Under the pieces are notes generated by a model. It did no database searches. It was not told the origin of the DNA and worked only from the letters and a program-made list of their open reading frames with translations. A stretch of 64,000 nucleotides of DNA. Origin: Candidatus Gastranaerophilales bacterium (lineage in GTDB: Bacteria; Cyanobacteriota; Vampirovibrionia; Gastranaerophilales; Gastranaerophilaceae). The DNA lies in assembly GCA_944322725.1 (NCBI GenBank), contig CALUPU010000002.1:124001-188000 (forward strand), given 5' to 3'. Made by a program: the position numbers and the translations under genes. Below are positions 32,536 through 41,181 of the stretch, in pieces; the first letter of the stretch is position 1; each line of letters begins with the position of its first letter.

Positions 32536-33243
32536 ATGGAAGTTCTTGCAATTATTCCTGTAAGAGGCGGTTCAAAGGGAATACCCGGAAAAAATATTAA
32601 ACCTCTTGCCGGACGACCTCTTGTAGCTTATACGATTGATGCTGCACATAACTCGAAATATGTAACAAGAACGATTGTTTCTACAGAGAATAAAACAATA
32701 AAAGATACTGCATTATCTCTTGGTGCGGAGGTTCTGGACAGACCTATAGAATTGGCTCAGGACGAAACAAAAACAGCACCTGTTCTTTTGCATGTTCTTG
32801 ATGAACTTGAAAAACAAAATTATCACCCTGATGTTGTTGTTCTGCTTCAGGCAACCTGTCCTTTAAGAGATTCTAAAGAACTGGATGAGGCTTTTGAACT
32901 GTTTTTGAAAAATGAAAAAAATGGCTGTGACTCTGTATTTGCAGGCAAAAGACTAGGTGTAACACATTCTAAATGGCGTCAGGATCCTGATACAGGGGAA
33001 TATGAATGCTTGTTTGACTACAGACACCGTCCGCGCCGTCAGGATGTGGACAGGCATTATCCGCTTCTTTGTGAGACAGGTGCAACATATATTATAAAAA
33101 CTGATGTCTTAAAAGAAGTTAAAGATTTTATCGGCAAAAAACCGCTCGTTTACTTTGACGGCCTGTGTGTTGATATTGATACGGAACAAGATTTCGAAAC
33201 TGCTGCACAAATAATAGAACAAAGACGCAGAGAAAAGAATTAA
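32536..33243 (+). CDS. CMP-nonulosonate (acylneuraminate/pseudaminate/legionaminate) cytidylyltransferase family
   Basis: 235 aa. Activates a nine-carbon nonulosonic acid with CTP before transfer to surface glycans. N-terminal IIPVRGGSKGIPGKNIKPLA is the CTP-binding loop of the NeuA/PseF/LegF/KdsB-like family; LLQATCPLRDSKELDEAFEL and FDGLCVDIDTEQDF provide the central and metal-binding segments. The exact sugar cannot be read from sequence. In many flagellated bacteria this enzyme supplies pseudaminic or legionaminic acid for flagellin glycosylation, and three flagellins are in this window, but the other biosynthesis genes (PseB/C/H/G/I) are not seen. Confidence 0.82.
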   Translation: MEVLAIIPVRGGSKGIPGKNIKPLAGRPLVAYTIDAAHNSKYVTRTIVSTENKTIKDTALSLGAEVLDRPIELAQDETKTAPVLLHVLDELEKQNYHPDVVVLLQATCPLRDSKELDEAFELFLKNEKNGCDSVFAGKRLGVTHSKWRQDPDTGEYECLFDYRHRPRRQDVDRHYPLLCETGATYIIKTDVLKEVKDFIGKKPLVYFDGLCVDIDTEQDFETAAQIIEQRRREKN

Positions 33244-33245
33244 TA

Positions 33246-33809
33246 ATGAGTAATAAGGAATTTTTTTATACTGACTTTAACAGCCTGGGCAATGTTATGA
33301 ACACTGTTTTGAATGCTCCTGCTCTCAAAAACAGTATGAAAAAAGCAACACTGTTCAAATTTTGGGCAAAGATTGCGGGCAAAAAGTTTGAAAAATATTC
33401 AAGGATAGAGTCTCTTACCGCTCACAATGTTCTTGTTGTTGCGTGTGCAAACGCTGCTGTGAGTTCTGAACTTTTGATGTTTAAGTCTGATTTGCTCAAA
33501 AAGCTAAATGAGTATGCGATTCCTCTGGGACTTGAGATAGAGGATATAAATTTTTCTCATAAAATATGGAAAAATGACATTCTGAATAAGGAAGAAATGC
33601 CGCAGACTGAAGTAAATCCGCACAAACCGGATTTGTCAGGCTTTAACCCTGATAACATAGAATTGGATGAAGAAGAAGTGGCTTCCATAAGAAAAAGCGT
33701 TGATAACAATAAATTTGCCTCTGAAGAACAGCGAAAAAAAATGTTTGATGCAATTATTCTTGACCTGAAAACGCAGAAATATATAAAGGAAAACGGGTTA
33801 GCCCATTGA
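33246..33809 (+). CDS. DUF721/DciA family protein
   Basis: 187 aa; ATG 2 nt after the cytidylyltransferase stop, so coupled. Residues ~25-105 match the DUF721 pattern: LFKFWAKIAGKKFEKYSRIE, HNVLVVACANAAVSSELLMF, KLNEYAIPLGLEIEDI. DciA proteins load the replicative helicase DnaB in bacteria lacking DnaC, which includes cyanobacteria. The C-terminal extension (~110-187) is acidic and unrecognised. Last 12 nt overlap bioY on the opposite strand. Confidence 0.75.
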   Translation: MSNKEFFYTDFNSLGNVMNTVLNAPALKNSMKKATLFKFWAKIAGKKFEKYSRIESLTAHNVLVVACANAAVSSELLMFKSDLLKKLNEYAIPLGLEIEDINFSHKIWKNDILNKEEMPQTEVNPHKPDLSGFNPDNIELDEEEVASIRKSVDNNKFASEEQRKKMFDAIILDLKTQKYIKENGLAH

Positions 33810-34457
33810 AAGCCAGAGAATTTGTTTTACGGGTTTTGACAAAAGAATTGCAAAATATCCGAACATGAAGTCATAGACCATTTTTGCACCTGTCTGCATA
33901 ATAATCCAGCCGGATACATGAGAGAATGGGTCTCTGTGTATTATCGCCATTAAAATGAGGTAAAATACCCCTATTATATGTATTGTCAAAACCCCGAGCA
34001 AAGATGCTTTTGCAACCGTTGCATAGTTGAATTTGTCTTTTAGAGTAAACGATACGATAAAGATTGCAGGTATATAAGCAAGAATATAACCGAAATTGTA
34101 TTCAAAAATATACCCGATACCGCCCCCCAGTGCAAAAACAGGGAAGAATGTAAGCCCGAGCAGTATGTATATGAGCACTGCCGTTATTCCGAATCTTTTA
34201 CCGATTAACGCTGCAATAAAAAAGATAACAGGAACCTGCGGGATATAAATACAATGTTTTAATTTCAAAAAATTTTCATCAGAAGGGTTCAGCGAATTGA
34301 TGATATAATGTGAAAAATCAAACTGTGTAAATGTTGCAATAATAATTAGAAAAACGCACCATCCCATTACCACAAGTGTACCCATTGTGATTTTAAGTTT
34401 TTTGTTCTCTGCATTAAATGCATCAAGTTCTTCTTTTAGGCGTTTTGTGTTAATCAT
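33798..34457 (-). CDS. bioY: BioY biotin transporter S component
   Basis: 219 aa with about six transmembrane segments. Central motif IPQVPVIFFIAALIGKRFGI, ILLGLTFFPVFALGGGIGYI and NFGYILAYIPAIFIVSF match BioY: the Px(V/Q)P opening, the G-x-FPVFA block, and the (F/T)GY-x-x-A/G signature. BioY can import biotin alone or with an ECF energising module (not in the window). The ATG overlaps the stop of rimI by 4 nt. bioD lies 3 kb downstream, fitting a cell that both makes and imports biotin. Confidence 0.82.
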   Translation of the reverse strand: MINTKRLKEELDAFNAENKKLKITMGTLVVMGWCVFLIIIATFTQFDFSHYIINSLNPSDENFLKLKHCIYIPQVPVIFFIAALIGKRFGITAVLIYILLGLTFFPVFALGGGIGYIFEYNFGYILAYIPAIFIVSFTLKDKFNYATVAKASLLGVLTIHIIGVFYLILMAIIHRDPFSHVSGWIIMQTGAKMVYDFMFGYFAILLSKPVKQILWLSMG

Positions 34458-34960
34458 CTGGTTTGAAACTCCTGATGCAATTTATTATATAATGTTTTGA
34501 ATTTTTCGTACCATATATTTTCCGTAAACATAATCAACGCATTTTCGTTGTTGTCCTGATAGTAGCCTTTTCTTGTACCGATGGATTTGAATCCGTTTTT
34601 TTCATAAAGCGATATTGCTGCTATGTTTGATTCTCTTACTTCAAGTGTAATGTATTTAATCTTGTTTTTGTAGCAGTCATCTATTATTTGAAATAAAAGT
34701 AGTTGCGCAACTCCCTGTTTTCTGTGTTCAGGGTGTACAGAGAGAGTTGTTATATGCGCTTCTTCAAAAATATGCCAGCAACCTGCATATCCGATGAGTT
34801 TTTTTTCTTCTGTGACAGCACAATAGTAGTGAGCGAGGTTGTTAGCCAGTTCATTGTAAAAAGACTCTTTAGACCAGTGATGTTCGCCGTAAGAAAGAGT
34901 CTCGAGTTTAATTACCTCGTCTACGTCTGATTTTTCCATTCTTCTGATATGCACATTCAT
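34454..34960 (-). CDS. rimI: GNAT N-acetyltransferase, RimI-like
   Basis: 168 aa from the ATG at 34960. Acetyl-CoA motif A: HITTLSVHPEHRKQGVAQLL (Q/RxxGxA), followed by the RimI-typical YITLEVRESNIAAISLYEKN and YEKNGFKSIGTRKGYYQDNN. These match the ribosomal protein S18 alanine N-acetyltransferase family. Start set by the promoter: the -10 ends 7 nt before this ATG. An alternative upstream ATG at 34996 would extend into the -35 and is rejected. Product stop overlaps the bioY start. Confidence 0.88.
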   Translation of the reverse strand: MNVHIRRMEKSDVDEVIKLETLSYGEHHWSKESFYNELANNLAHYYCAVTEEKKLIGYAGCWHIFEEAHITTLSVHPEHRKQGVAQLLLFQIIDDCYKNKIKYITLEVRESNIAAISLYEKNGFKSIGTRKGYYQDNNENALIMFTENIWYEKFKTLYNKLHQEFQTR

Positions 34961-34967
34961 AGGTAAA

Positions 34968-34996
34968 ATTTTAGCAAAACTGTATTTAAAACTCAA
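34968..34996 (-). promoter_or_regulatory. rimI-bioY promoter (leaderless arrangement)
   Basis: Minus strand: TTGAGT, exactly 17 nt, TAAAAT, then 7 nt to the ATG. No Shine-Dalgarno. Lies back to back with the PBP1A promoter (22 bp between the -35 elements). Confidence 0.65.
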
Positions 34997-35018
34997 TCAG
35001 GCTTAAAAATAGGTTACG

Positions 35019-35047
35019 TTGTATTTATATATATTCTTTGTTAGAAT
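35019..35047 (+). promoter_or_regulatory. Promoter of the PBP1A gene
   Basis: TTGTAT (35019-35024), 17 nt, TAGAAT (35042-35047), giving a leader of about 28 nt before the ATG at 35082. Confidence 0.65.
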
Positions 35048-35081
35048 ACACCTATATTATTTAGATTATGGATTGAGATTT

Positions 35082-37166
35082 ATGTCAGAATTTGAAATGC
35101 CTAAAAAATTTAAAAATCCTAAAAAATTGGGACCAATAAGACAATTTTTTGTAATGCTGTTTTCATTTTTGCTTGCAGGTTTTATCGGTGTGAACCTTTA
35201 TCTTACTTCGCAGCCGCCTATTCAGCATCTCGAAGATTTTAAGCCTAATGTTGTTACAAAATTTTATTCCAGTGACGGCGAGGTTATCAAAACTTTTACT
35301 GCATATAAGTTTGAAAAAGTTGATATATCTGAAGTTCCGGATTATATCAAGGAAGCAATCATTGCAACCGAAGATAAAAACTTTTACCACCACCACGGCT
35401 ACGACCCTGTAGGGGTTGCGCGTTCAATGGTTGTTAACCTTACAACAGGCGGGCTTACACAGGGTGCGAGTACTATTACGCAGCAGCTTGCAAGGATTTT
35501 GTTCCTGAGCAATGAAAAAACTTTTGACAGGAAAATAAAAGAGTTTATTGTAGCAGCAAGAATTGAAAAAACAATTCCTAAAGATAAAATTCTTGAAATG
35601 TACTTAAACAACGTATATCTGGGCTCAGGTGCTTACGGTGTTGCTGGTGCTGCTCAGATATATTTTAACAAGCCGCTTAAGAACCTTACTCTTGCGGAAT
35701 GCGCGTTGATTGCAGGTCTTCCGCAGGCGCCTTCTGTTTATTCACCTTACAATGATAAAAAACTTGCTGTTGAAAGACGCAATCAGGTTCTTGGCAGAAT
35801 GCTCAAGATGCGCTATATAACAAAAGAACAATACAAGCAGGCACTGGAAGAAGAACTGCATTTGAATCCTAACCCCAGTATTTATTCTTTAAACAGGGCT
35901 CCTTACTTTGTTGATTATGCAATGAAAGAACTTGAAGAACTTGGCTTTGATGAAACAGAGATTTCTCAGGGAGGATATAAAGTTGTTACAACACTCAATT
36001 ATGCTGCACAGTCAGCTGCAGAAAATGCTATCAACTCACAGGTAGGCAACCGACAGGCCGCAGTATTTTCATTCTCGCCGATAACAGGTGAAATATATGT
36101 TTATATCGGCGGTAAAAATTACTTCAAGAGCCAGTATGACCGTGTAACACAATCTGTAAGACCTCCCGGGTCTTCATTCAAACCGTTTGTTTATGCCGCA
36201 GCTATTGAAAAAGGATGGGGACCTAATGATATTCTTGAGGATACTCCTGTAAATATAAACGGCTGGAGACCGCACAACTACAATAACAGATACAGAGGAC
36301 AAATGCCTTTGTTTATGGGGCTTATGCTTTCCTCTAATGTTATGGCGGCAAGACTTATCAAAGATGTCGGAGTCCGTTCTGTAATCGGAATCGCACGCTC
36401 TATGGGTATTACAACTCCTATGGAGTATGATATGACAATTGCGCTCGGCTCAAACGGCGTAAAATTATATGAAATGACAATTGCATACGGTGCTTTTGCT
36501 AACGGCGGTTTCAAAGTTAAACCGTATGCTGTTGAAAGAGTTGAGACCTCGCGCGGCAAAGTTATTTATCAGGCCCCCAAGACCCGTGTAATGAAGGTTC
36601 TTAATATGAATACAGCAGCCGTTATTACCGCAATGTTGAAAACAGTAATAGAAAGCGGAACCGGACGTTCTGCCAGCATAGGTAAACCCGCTGCAGGTAA
36701 AACGGGTACAACAGATGACAGCAAAGATGCTTCATTCTACGGCTATACTCCTGATGTAGTTACAGGTGTGTGGGTCGGTAATGATGATAACTCTAAAATG
36801 GGCAGTGTATACGGCAGTACGATTCCTGCTGCAATATGGAAAGCAGCTATGAAGGTAGCCACGGAAAAATTCGGTAATTCGGATTTTGATTATCCAGCAA
36901 TAGAACTGAAGCGCTATTCTACGGGTGCGGCAAAAACAATCAGTGACGAAGATGTTACGGATGAACCGCCTAAACCAGAACTCCCTAAAAATGAAGATAT
37001 AACAGGTGATATGCTAAATACGCAGCCTTCTGTTCAAACGCAGAATCCTGTATCTTTTAACAATACATTTTTAGAGCCTGCTGCAAAAACGCAGCCGAAG
37101 CAGCTTCCTTCAGCACAGCCTGCAGCACCGGTTAATCCGCCTGTGCCTCCGCTGCCTGTCAGATAA
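35082..37166 (+). CDS. Class A penicillin-binding protein 1A
   Basis: 694 aa from ATG at 35082 (GGATTGAGATTT upstream); the frame from 35019 overlaps the promoter and is rejected. Short cytoplasmic N-terminus, one transmembrane helix (FVMLFSFLLAGFIGVNLYLT), then a glycosyltransferase domain with EDKNFYHHHGYDPVGVARSM and GASTITQQLARILFL, RKIKEFIVAARIEK, and LAECALIAGLPQAP. The transpeptidase domain has SSFKPF (SxxK), SSN in MLSSNVMAARLIKD and KTGTT near residue 550. C-terminal ~70 residues are rich in P, Q and N and look disordered. It builds and crosslinks peptidoglycan. Confidence 0.95.
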   Translation: MSEFEMPKKFKNPKKLGPIRQFFVMLFSFLLAGFIGVNLYLTSQPPIQHLEDFKPNVVTKFYSSDGEVIKTFTAYKFEKVDISEVPDYIKEAIIATEDKNFYHHHGYDPVGVARSMVVNLTTGGLTQGASTITQQLARILFLSNEKTFDRKIKEFIVAARIEKTIPKDKILEMYLNNVYLGSGAYGVAGAAQIYFNKPLKNLTLAECALIAGLPQAPSVYSPYNDKKLAVERRNQVLGRMLKMRYITKEQYKQALEEELHLNPNPSIYSLNRAPYFVDYAMKELEELGFDETEISQGGYKVVTTLNYAAQSAAENAINSQVGNRQAAVFSFSPITGEIYVYIGGKNYFKSQYDRVTQSVRPPGSSFKPFVYAAAIEKGWGPNDILEDTPVNINGWRPHNYNNRYRGQMPLFMGLMLSSNVMAARLIKDVGVRSVIGIARSMGITTPMEYDMTIALGSNGVKLYEMTIAYGAFANGGFKVKPYAVERVETSRGKVIYQAPKTRVMKVLNMNTAAVITAMLKTVIESGTGRSASIGKPAAGKTGTTDDSKDASFYGYTPDVVTGVWVGNDDNSKMGSVYGSTIPAAIWKAAMKVATEKFGNSDFDYPAIELKRYSTGAAKTISDEDVTDEPPKPELPKNEDITGDMLNTQPSVQTQNPVSFNNTFLEPAAKTQPKQLPSAQPAAPVNPPVPPLPVR

Positions 37167-37178
37167 AGATAATAAGAA

Positions 37179-37227
37179 ATAAAAATGCCGGAGTTTATAA
37201 AGACAAATTAAGCTTCGGTATTTTTAT
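37179..37227. terminator. Long-stem terminator straddling the end of bioD
   Basis: 15-bp stem ATAAAAATGCCGGAG / CTTCGGTATTTTTAT (37179-37193 and 37213-37227) with two G-U pairs on the plus strand. The right arm codes for the last residues of bioD (KIPKL) and stays base-paired through that coding sequence. It is downstream of PBP1A and beyond the bioD stop on the other strand, so it can serve both. Confidence 0.75.
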
Positions 37228-37917
37228 TCTGAATATTTTTTCTATATCAACACTGTTTATTAAAATATTTATTAAAGCACCGGGTTTTATATTTTCAAAA
37301 TTTGGAATATCAGGAATAATCCCGAGAATACTAGAATCAGAATATTCTTCTATTAGCCTTGGCGCTGTTTTAATTGCAATATCAGTTGTTCCAGAAGGAT
37401 ATCTGTTTATAATCACTCCTGCAATATCCAGTCCTGCCTGTTTAGCCTGATTTATTGTTAACAGTGTGTGGTTTATTGTCCCGAGGTCGGGACGTGCAAC
37501 AACAAGCAGCGGTATGTCGAGCATTTTTGCAATATCAATCATTAAGGATTCTTTTGTCACAGGCACCATAAGTCCGCCTGCTCCTTCTACAAAAACTACT
37601 TCACATGTTTGTTTTATGGACTGGTATTCCCTGTTTATGGCATTCAGATTTATGCTTACACCGTCAATCTCTGCTGCAATGCGTGGTGCTGTCGGTGGTT
37701 TTAAAAGGTATGTGCAAAGTGTTTCTACGTAAAAATCGAGTTTTTTGACATAAGACAGGTCAGGCGAGATAAGAAAACCGTTTTTTTCTTCGGCTCCGCT
37801 TTGAATGGGTTTGTACACTCCTGCCTTGTAACCGAGCGACTGCATAACTGCTGCCAGTCCTGCTGTGACAACTGTTTTCCCTATATCAGTATCTGTACCT
37901 GTTACAAAAACTTGCAT
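37195..37917 (-). CDS. bioD: Dethiobiotin synthetase
   Basis: 240 aa. Carboxylates 7,8-diaminopelargonic acid to dethiobiotin with ATP. P-loop GTDTDIGKTVVTAGLAAVMQ at residues 6-25, the CO2/DAPA site region YLLKPPTAPRIAAE, and VEGAGGLMVPV at about 110-120. Start ATG overlaps the rluB stop by one base (TAATG), so bioD is the second gene of a coupled pair. No bioA/B/F is nearby; bioY upstream shows uptake is also possible. Confidence 0.94.
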   Translation of the reverse strand: MQVFVTGTDTDIGKTVVTAGLAAVMQSLGYKAGVYKPIQSGAEEKNGFLISPDLSYVKKLDFYVETLCTYLLKPPTAPRIAAEIDGVSINLNAINREYQSIKQTCEVVFVEGAGGLMVPVTKESLMIDIAKMLDIPLLVVARPDLGTINHTLLTINQAKQAGLDIAGVIINRYPSGTTDIAIKTAPRLIEEYSDSSILGIIPDIPNFENIKPGALINILINSVDIEKIFRIKIPKLNLSL

Positions 37918-38690
37918 TATTTTTGTTCCTTTAGATTCTGTTTTTCGAGTTTTTGAATCTGTTTTAAAAGGTCACTTATTTCTCTTGGTTTAATATATTT
38001 GAATTGACCTTTTTTCAAGCCCTGTATATTTATTGTTCCGTGAGAAATTCTTTTTAATGAGATAACCGGAAAACCCAGAGAATCCAGCATTTTTCTTATC
38101 TGTCTGTTCATTCCCTGATAGAGAACTATTTGAAGAACCGTATTTTTGCCTTCGTAATCAAGGATTGAAGAATCTGCATAAGCAATTTTTCCTTTTTCAA
38201 TTTCTATACCTTTTGCCATTTGCAAAAGATGCTGCTGATTCATTTTACCTTCTGCTGTTACTCTGTAAATTTTAGGGATTTTTATAGACGGATGAGTAAC
38301 TTTGTTGATAAAATCACCGTCATTAGTCATAATCAAAAGACCTGTAGAATCTTTGTCCAGTCTGCCTGCGGGTTTGAGTTCTTTTACTTCATCAGGAAGA
38401 ATGTCGTAAATTGTTTTTCTTCCTTTTTCGTCACTCATTGTTGTTATATAGCCTGCAGGTTTATAGTATTTTATATAGACAAAATTGCCTTTTTTAACAG
38501 GCTGTCCGTTGACAGTCACTTTGTCTTTTGTGGTTACGCTATAGCCGAGTTCTTTTATGGTGATGCCGTTTACCTTAACGACACCCTGCTCAATGAGTTC
38601 ATCTGCTTTTCTTCTGGAACAAAGACCGGAAGAAGCGATGAATTTATTGAGTCTGACCTGTTCAATTTTTTTATTTTTTCTGTTAAACAT
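37917..38690 (-). CDS. RsuA/RluB family 23S/16S rRNA pseudouridine synthase
   Basis: 257 aa from ATG at 38690. N-terminal S4 RNA-binding domain (VRLNKFIASSGLCSRRKADE, QGVVKVNGITIKELGYSV), then the catalytic core with PAGRLDKDSTGLLIMTNDGD, where the aspartate in RLD is the nucleophile, and LQIVLYQGMNRQIRKMLDSL near the end. RluB (U2605), RluF and RsuA share this plan; the exact position modified cannot be told. Basic, Q/K/E-rich C-terminus. Weak AAGAGAA ribosome binding site. Confidence 0.9.
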   Translation of the reverse strand: MFNRKNKKIEQVRLNKFIASSGLCSRRKADELIEQGVVKVNGITIKELGYSVTTKDKVTVNGQPVKKGNFVYIKYYKPAGYITTMSDEKGRKTIYDILPDEVKELKPAGRLDKDSTGLLIMTNDGDFINKVTHPSIKIPKIYRVTAEGKMNQQHLLQMAKGIEIEKGKIAYADSSILDYEGKNTVLQIVLYQGMNRQIRKMLDSLGFPVISLKRISHGTINIQGLKKGQFKYIKPREISDLLKQIQKLEKQNLKEQK

Positions 38691-38821
38691 AGTAATTCTC
38701 TTACAGCCATCATGAATAAAAATCACTAAAATTGCAACATTTTAGAACATTGAAAAAATAATAGCTGAAAGTGTTTTATATTTTTTGTTAGAATATAGCA
38801 ATAGAAATGAGCGGGTGTAAT

Positions 38822-40465
38822 ATGAGTTTTATTAAAAAAGAATATAAACAGTTATTAATAATACTTGTGTTATTTTTATCAGGCTTGTTCCTGTATACGG
38901 GCAAAATGATTAATCCTTATATTGACTTCGGGGATGAAATTTCTTATCCGGTCTCAATTCTTAAAAATTTTGTGCTTTATAAAGATTTGTATGTGCCTTT
39001 CGGACCTTTATCTTATCTTTTTAATGCATTTTTGCTTAAGTTTTTCTCTGTCAACCTGACTACTTATTATTTTATTGGCTCTTTGAATGTATTTGTTATT
39101 TTGAATCTTTTATATGGTATAAGCAGGTTTTTTCTGGATAAAACTTTCTCATTGCTTATTGTCCTGTATGTAATGGGCAATTGTGTTTTTGTTCCGCATG
39201 TTATGAACTACATAACACCGTATTCATATTCTATTGTATACGGGCTAAGCAGTTGTTTTTTATCAGTGCTGATGTTTTTAAATTATTTAAAAACAGATAA
39301 AAATTTATTTTTATCTGTATCCTGTCTGTTTGCCGGAGTTGCTGCCGTATGCAAATATGAATTTTGTCTGTACAGTGTGTTATTGTTAATTTTTATTTTT
39401 TATAAAAGTTATAAACATTCTAAATTCACTGTGTTTTTGAAAAACGCTTCTGTATGCTTTTGTACATTTATAAGCATTCCTTTTCTGACTTTTGCCGGCT
39501 TATTTTACAGAGGTTTGACTTTTGCGGACTTACAGGGATATTTTATTAATCTTAAAACTTTTGCCGGTTCGCAGCAGCTTGCGGATTTGTATAAAGGGTC
39601 ATTTTATTTTTCCGCTGATATTTTTCTTATTATGCTTTCAATAACCTTTCTTGCTTTTGTTCTTGCAATGCTTGCTTATAAGATAGTAAAAGTTTTTTCT
39701 TCCCAAAATTCTGTAAAAATTTCCTGGGCGGGTTATATATTTGTTTTTGCATTGCTTTTGTTTATCGGTTTTAAATTTAATATTTTTTATATTTATATAT
39801 TTGCGCTGCTTCCTATAATCGTGACGATTTTATATATTTTTAAAATCGGAAAAATAAACAGGAATTTATCTTCTGCTTTTCTGGTTATTTCTGCTATAGG
39901 TATAAGTATTAAAAGTTATTGGAGTTTAAATATGTTTTTGTACGGGAGATATTTTCTTCCGTTGTTGCTAATTGCATTCTTTGTTTTAATCTTCTTTTAT
40001 ATCAGACAAAACAGGCTTTTGAGAAAAACTCTGGTAATTTTTATGCTGGCTCTGTGTGTTAGTTCTCCGTTAATGAACTCCGGCGTATTAGAAAATATCA
40101 GTTTTAAAGTCAAATCAGATTACGGGGCATTTATGGCTGTTGAAAAAGATGCTTATATTTTTAATAAAATTATCGAATACTTTGAAACAGAAAATGCGCC
40201 GAATAAAACCATTGCTGCTTTGCCCGTTAACGGGCTGATAAACTTTGTTACGGGAACGGATTTTATTTTCAGTGCCGGTTGTGATACTGTTGATTTTTTT
40301 GAAAAGACTAAACCGGATTATGTTGTGGTCATACGCAATAAGCAGAATGAACATTTATTCCTGCCTCGCACCGTAAAGACTCTTGAGTGGGTAAATTTTA
40401 ATTATAAAACAGATACTGCTTTTCAAAAAGGCGACAATCAGGTTTTAATATTCAAAAAAATATGA
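38822..40465 (+). CDS. Polytopic membrane protein, GT-C glycosyltransferase-like
   Basis: 547 aa; ATG at 38822 (an ATG five codons upstream at 38807 is also possible). About eleven transmembrane helices and a C-terminal soluble domain of ~110 aa. The first external loop after helix 1 has acidic residues in NPYIDFGDEISYPVS, as in GT-C (ArnT/PMT/GT39-like) enzymes, where Asp/Glu here binds metal and acceptor; these enzymes transfer sugars from polyprenyl phosphates. No closer family can be assigned. Upstream TAGAAT lies 12 nt before 38807. Confidence 0.6.
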   Translation: MSFIKKEYKQLLIILVLFLSGLFLYTGKMINPYIDFGDEISYPVSILKNFVLYKDLYVPFGPLSYLFNAFLLKFFSVNLTTYYFIGSLNVFVILNLLYGISRFFLDKTFSLLIVLYVMGNCVFVPHVMNYITPYSYSIVYGLSSCFLSVLMFLNYLKTDKNLFLSVSCLFAGVAAVCKYEFCLYSVLLLIFIFYKSYKHSKFTVFLKNASVCFCTFISIPFLTFAGLFYRGLTFADLQGYFINLKTFAGSQQLADLYKGSFYFSADIFLIMLSITFLAFVLAMLAYKIVKVFSSQNSVKISWAGYIFVFALLLFIGFKFNIFYIYIFALLPIIVTILYIFKIGKINRNLSSAFLVISAIGISIKSYWSLNMFLYGRYFLPLLLIAFFVLIFFYIRQNRLLRKTLVIFMLALCVSSPLMNSGVLENISFKVKSDYGAFMAVEKDAYIFNKIIEYFETENAPNKTIAALPVNGLINFVTGTDFIFSAGCDTVDFFEKTKPDYVVVIRNKQNEHLFLPRTVKTLEWVNFNYKTDTAFQKGDNQVLIFKKI

Positions 40466-40509
40466 TACTATAATTGAAATACTTATACTTTTATGAGGTC
40501 TTTTTTGAA

Positions 40510-41181
40510 ATGAGATTATTCAAACCCCACAACTTGCCGGGAACATTAATTTGTGTTGAAGGAATTGACGGCTCCGGTAAATCCACTCAGCTTGCAATAT
40601 TGAGAGACTGGCTTAAATCAAAGAATCTTGATGTTATTTTTACCGAATGGAACTCTTCTGATTTGATTTCTCAAACAACCAAAAAGGCTAAGAAGAAAAA
40701 TCTCTTGAGCCCTCGTACGTTCAGCCTTCTTCACGCTGTTGATTTTGCTGACAGGCTCGAGCAGGTGATTATTCCGGCAATGAAGGCGGGCTTTATTGTT
40801 CTTGCAGACAGATATGTATACACAGCCTTTGCCCGTGATGTTGCCAGAGGTGTGGACAAAGACTGGGTTAGAAATATGTACGGATTTGCCGTAAAACCGG
40901 ATTTGACGCTGTATTATAGTATTTCTGCGGAAGTCTCTCTTGAAAGAATTTGTGCGAATCGTGCTCCGTCTTTTTATGAGGCAGGCATGGACTTGAAACT
41001 GAGCAACAACCCTTATAAAAGTTATGTTATTTTCCAGAGCCGTGTCAACGAAGAATATGCCAATATGGTAGATGAATTCGGGCTTGTAAAAATAGATGCA
41101 AATGACACAATCCACTCTAAGCAGGTTAAGCTGAGAGAATATGTGACACAGGTATTAAGCGCAAAAGGGATAAATATCTAA
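40510..41181 (+). CDS. Thymidylate kinase-like P-loop kinase, copy A
   Basis: 223 aa from ATG at 40510. P-loop GIDGSGKSTQ near residue 18, lid/substrate motif ADRYVYTAFARDVARGVDKD near 100, and LHAVDFADRLEQ. These are the layout of TMP kinase (ATP + dTMP to dTDP), but the canonical DRY-x-x-S-x-x-A-Y-Q is replaced by DRYVYTAFARD, so nucleotide specificity is uncertain. The next gene is a paralogue that starts in the TAATG overlap of this stop codon, so both are coupled. Confidence 0.8.
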   Translation: MRLFKPHNLPGTLICVEGIDGSGKSTQLAILRDWLKSKNLDVIFTEWNSSDLISQTTKKAKKKNLLSPRTFSLLHAVDFADRLEQVIIPAMKAGFIVLADRYVYTAFARDVARGVDKDWVRNMYGFAVKPDLTLYYSISAEVSLERICANRAPSFYEAGMDLKLSNNPYKSYVIFQSRVNEEYANMVDEFGLVKIDANDTIHSKQVKLREYVTQVLSAKGINI

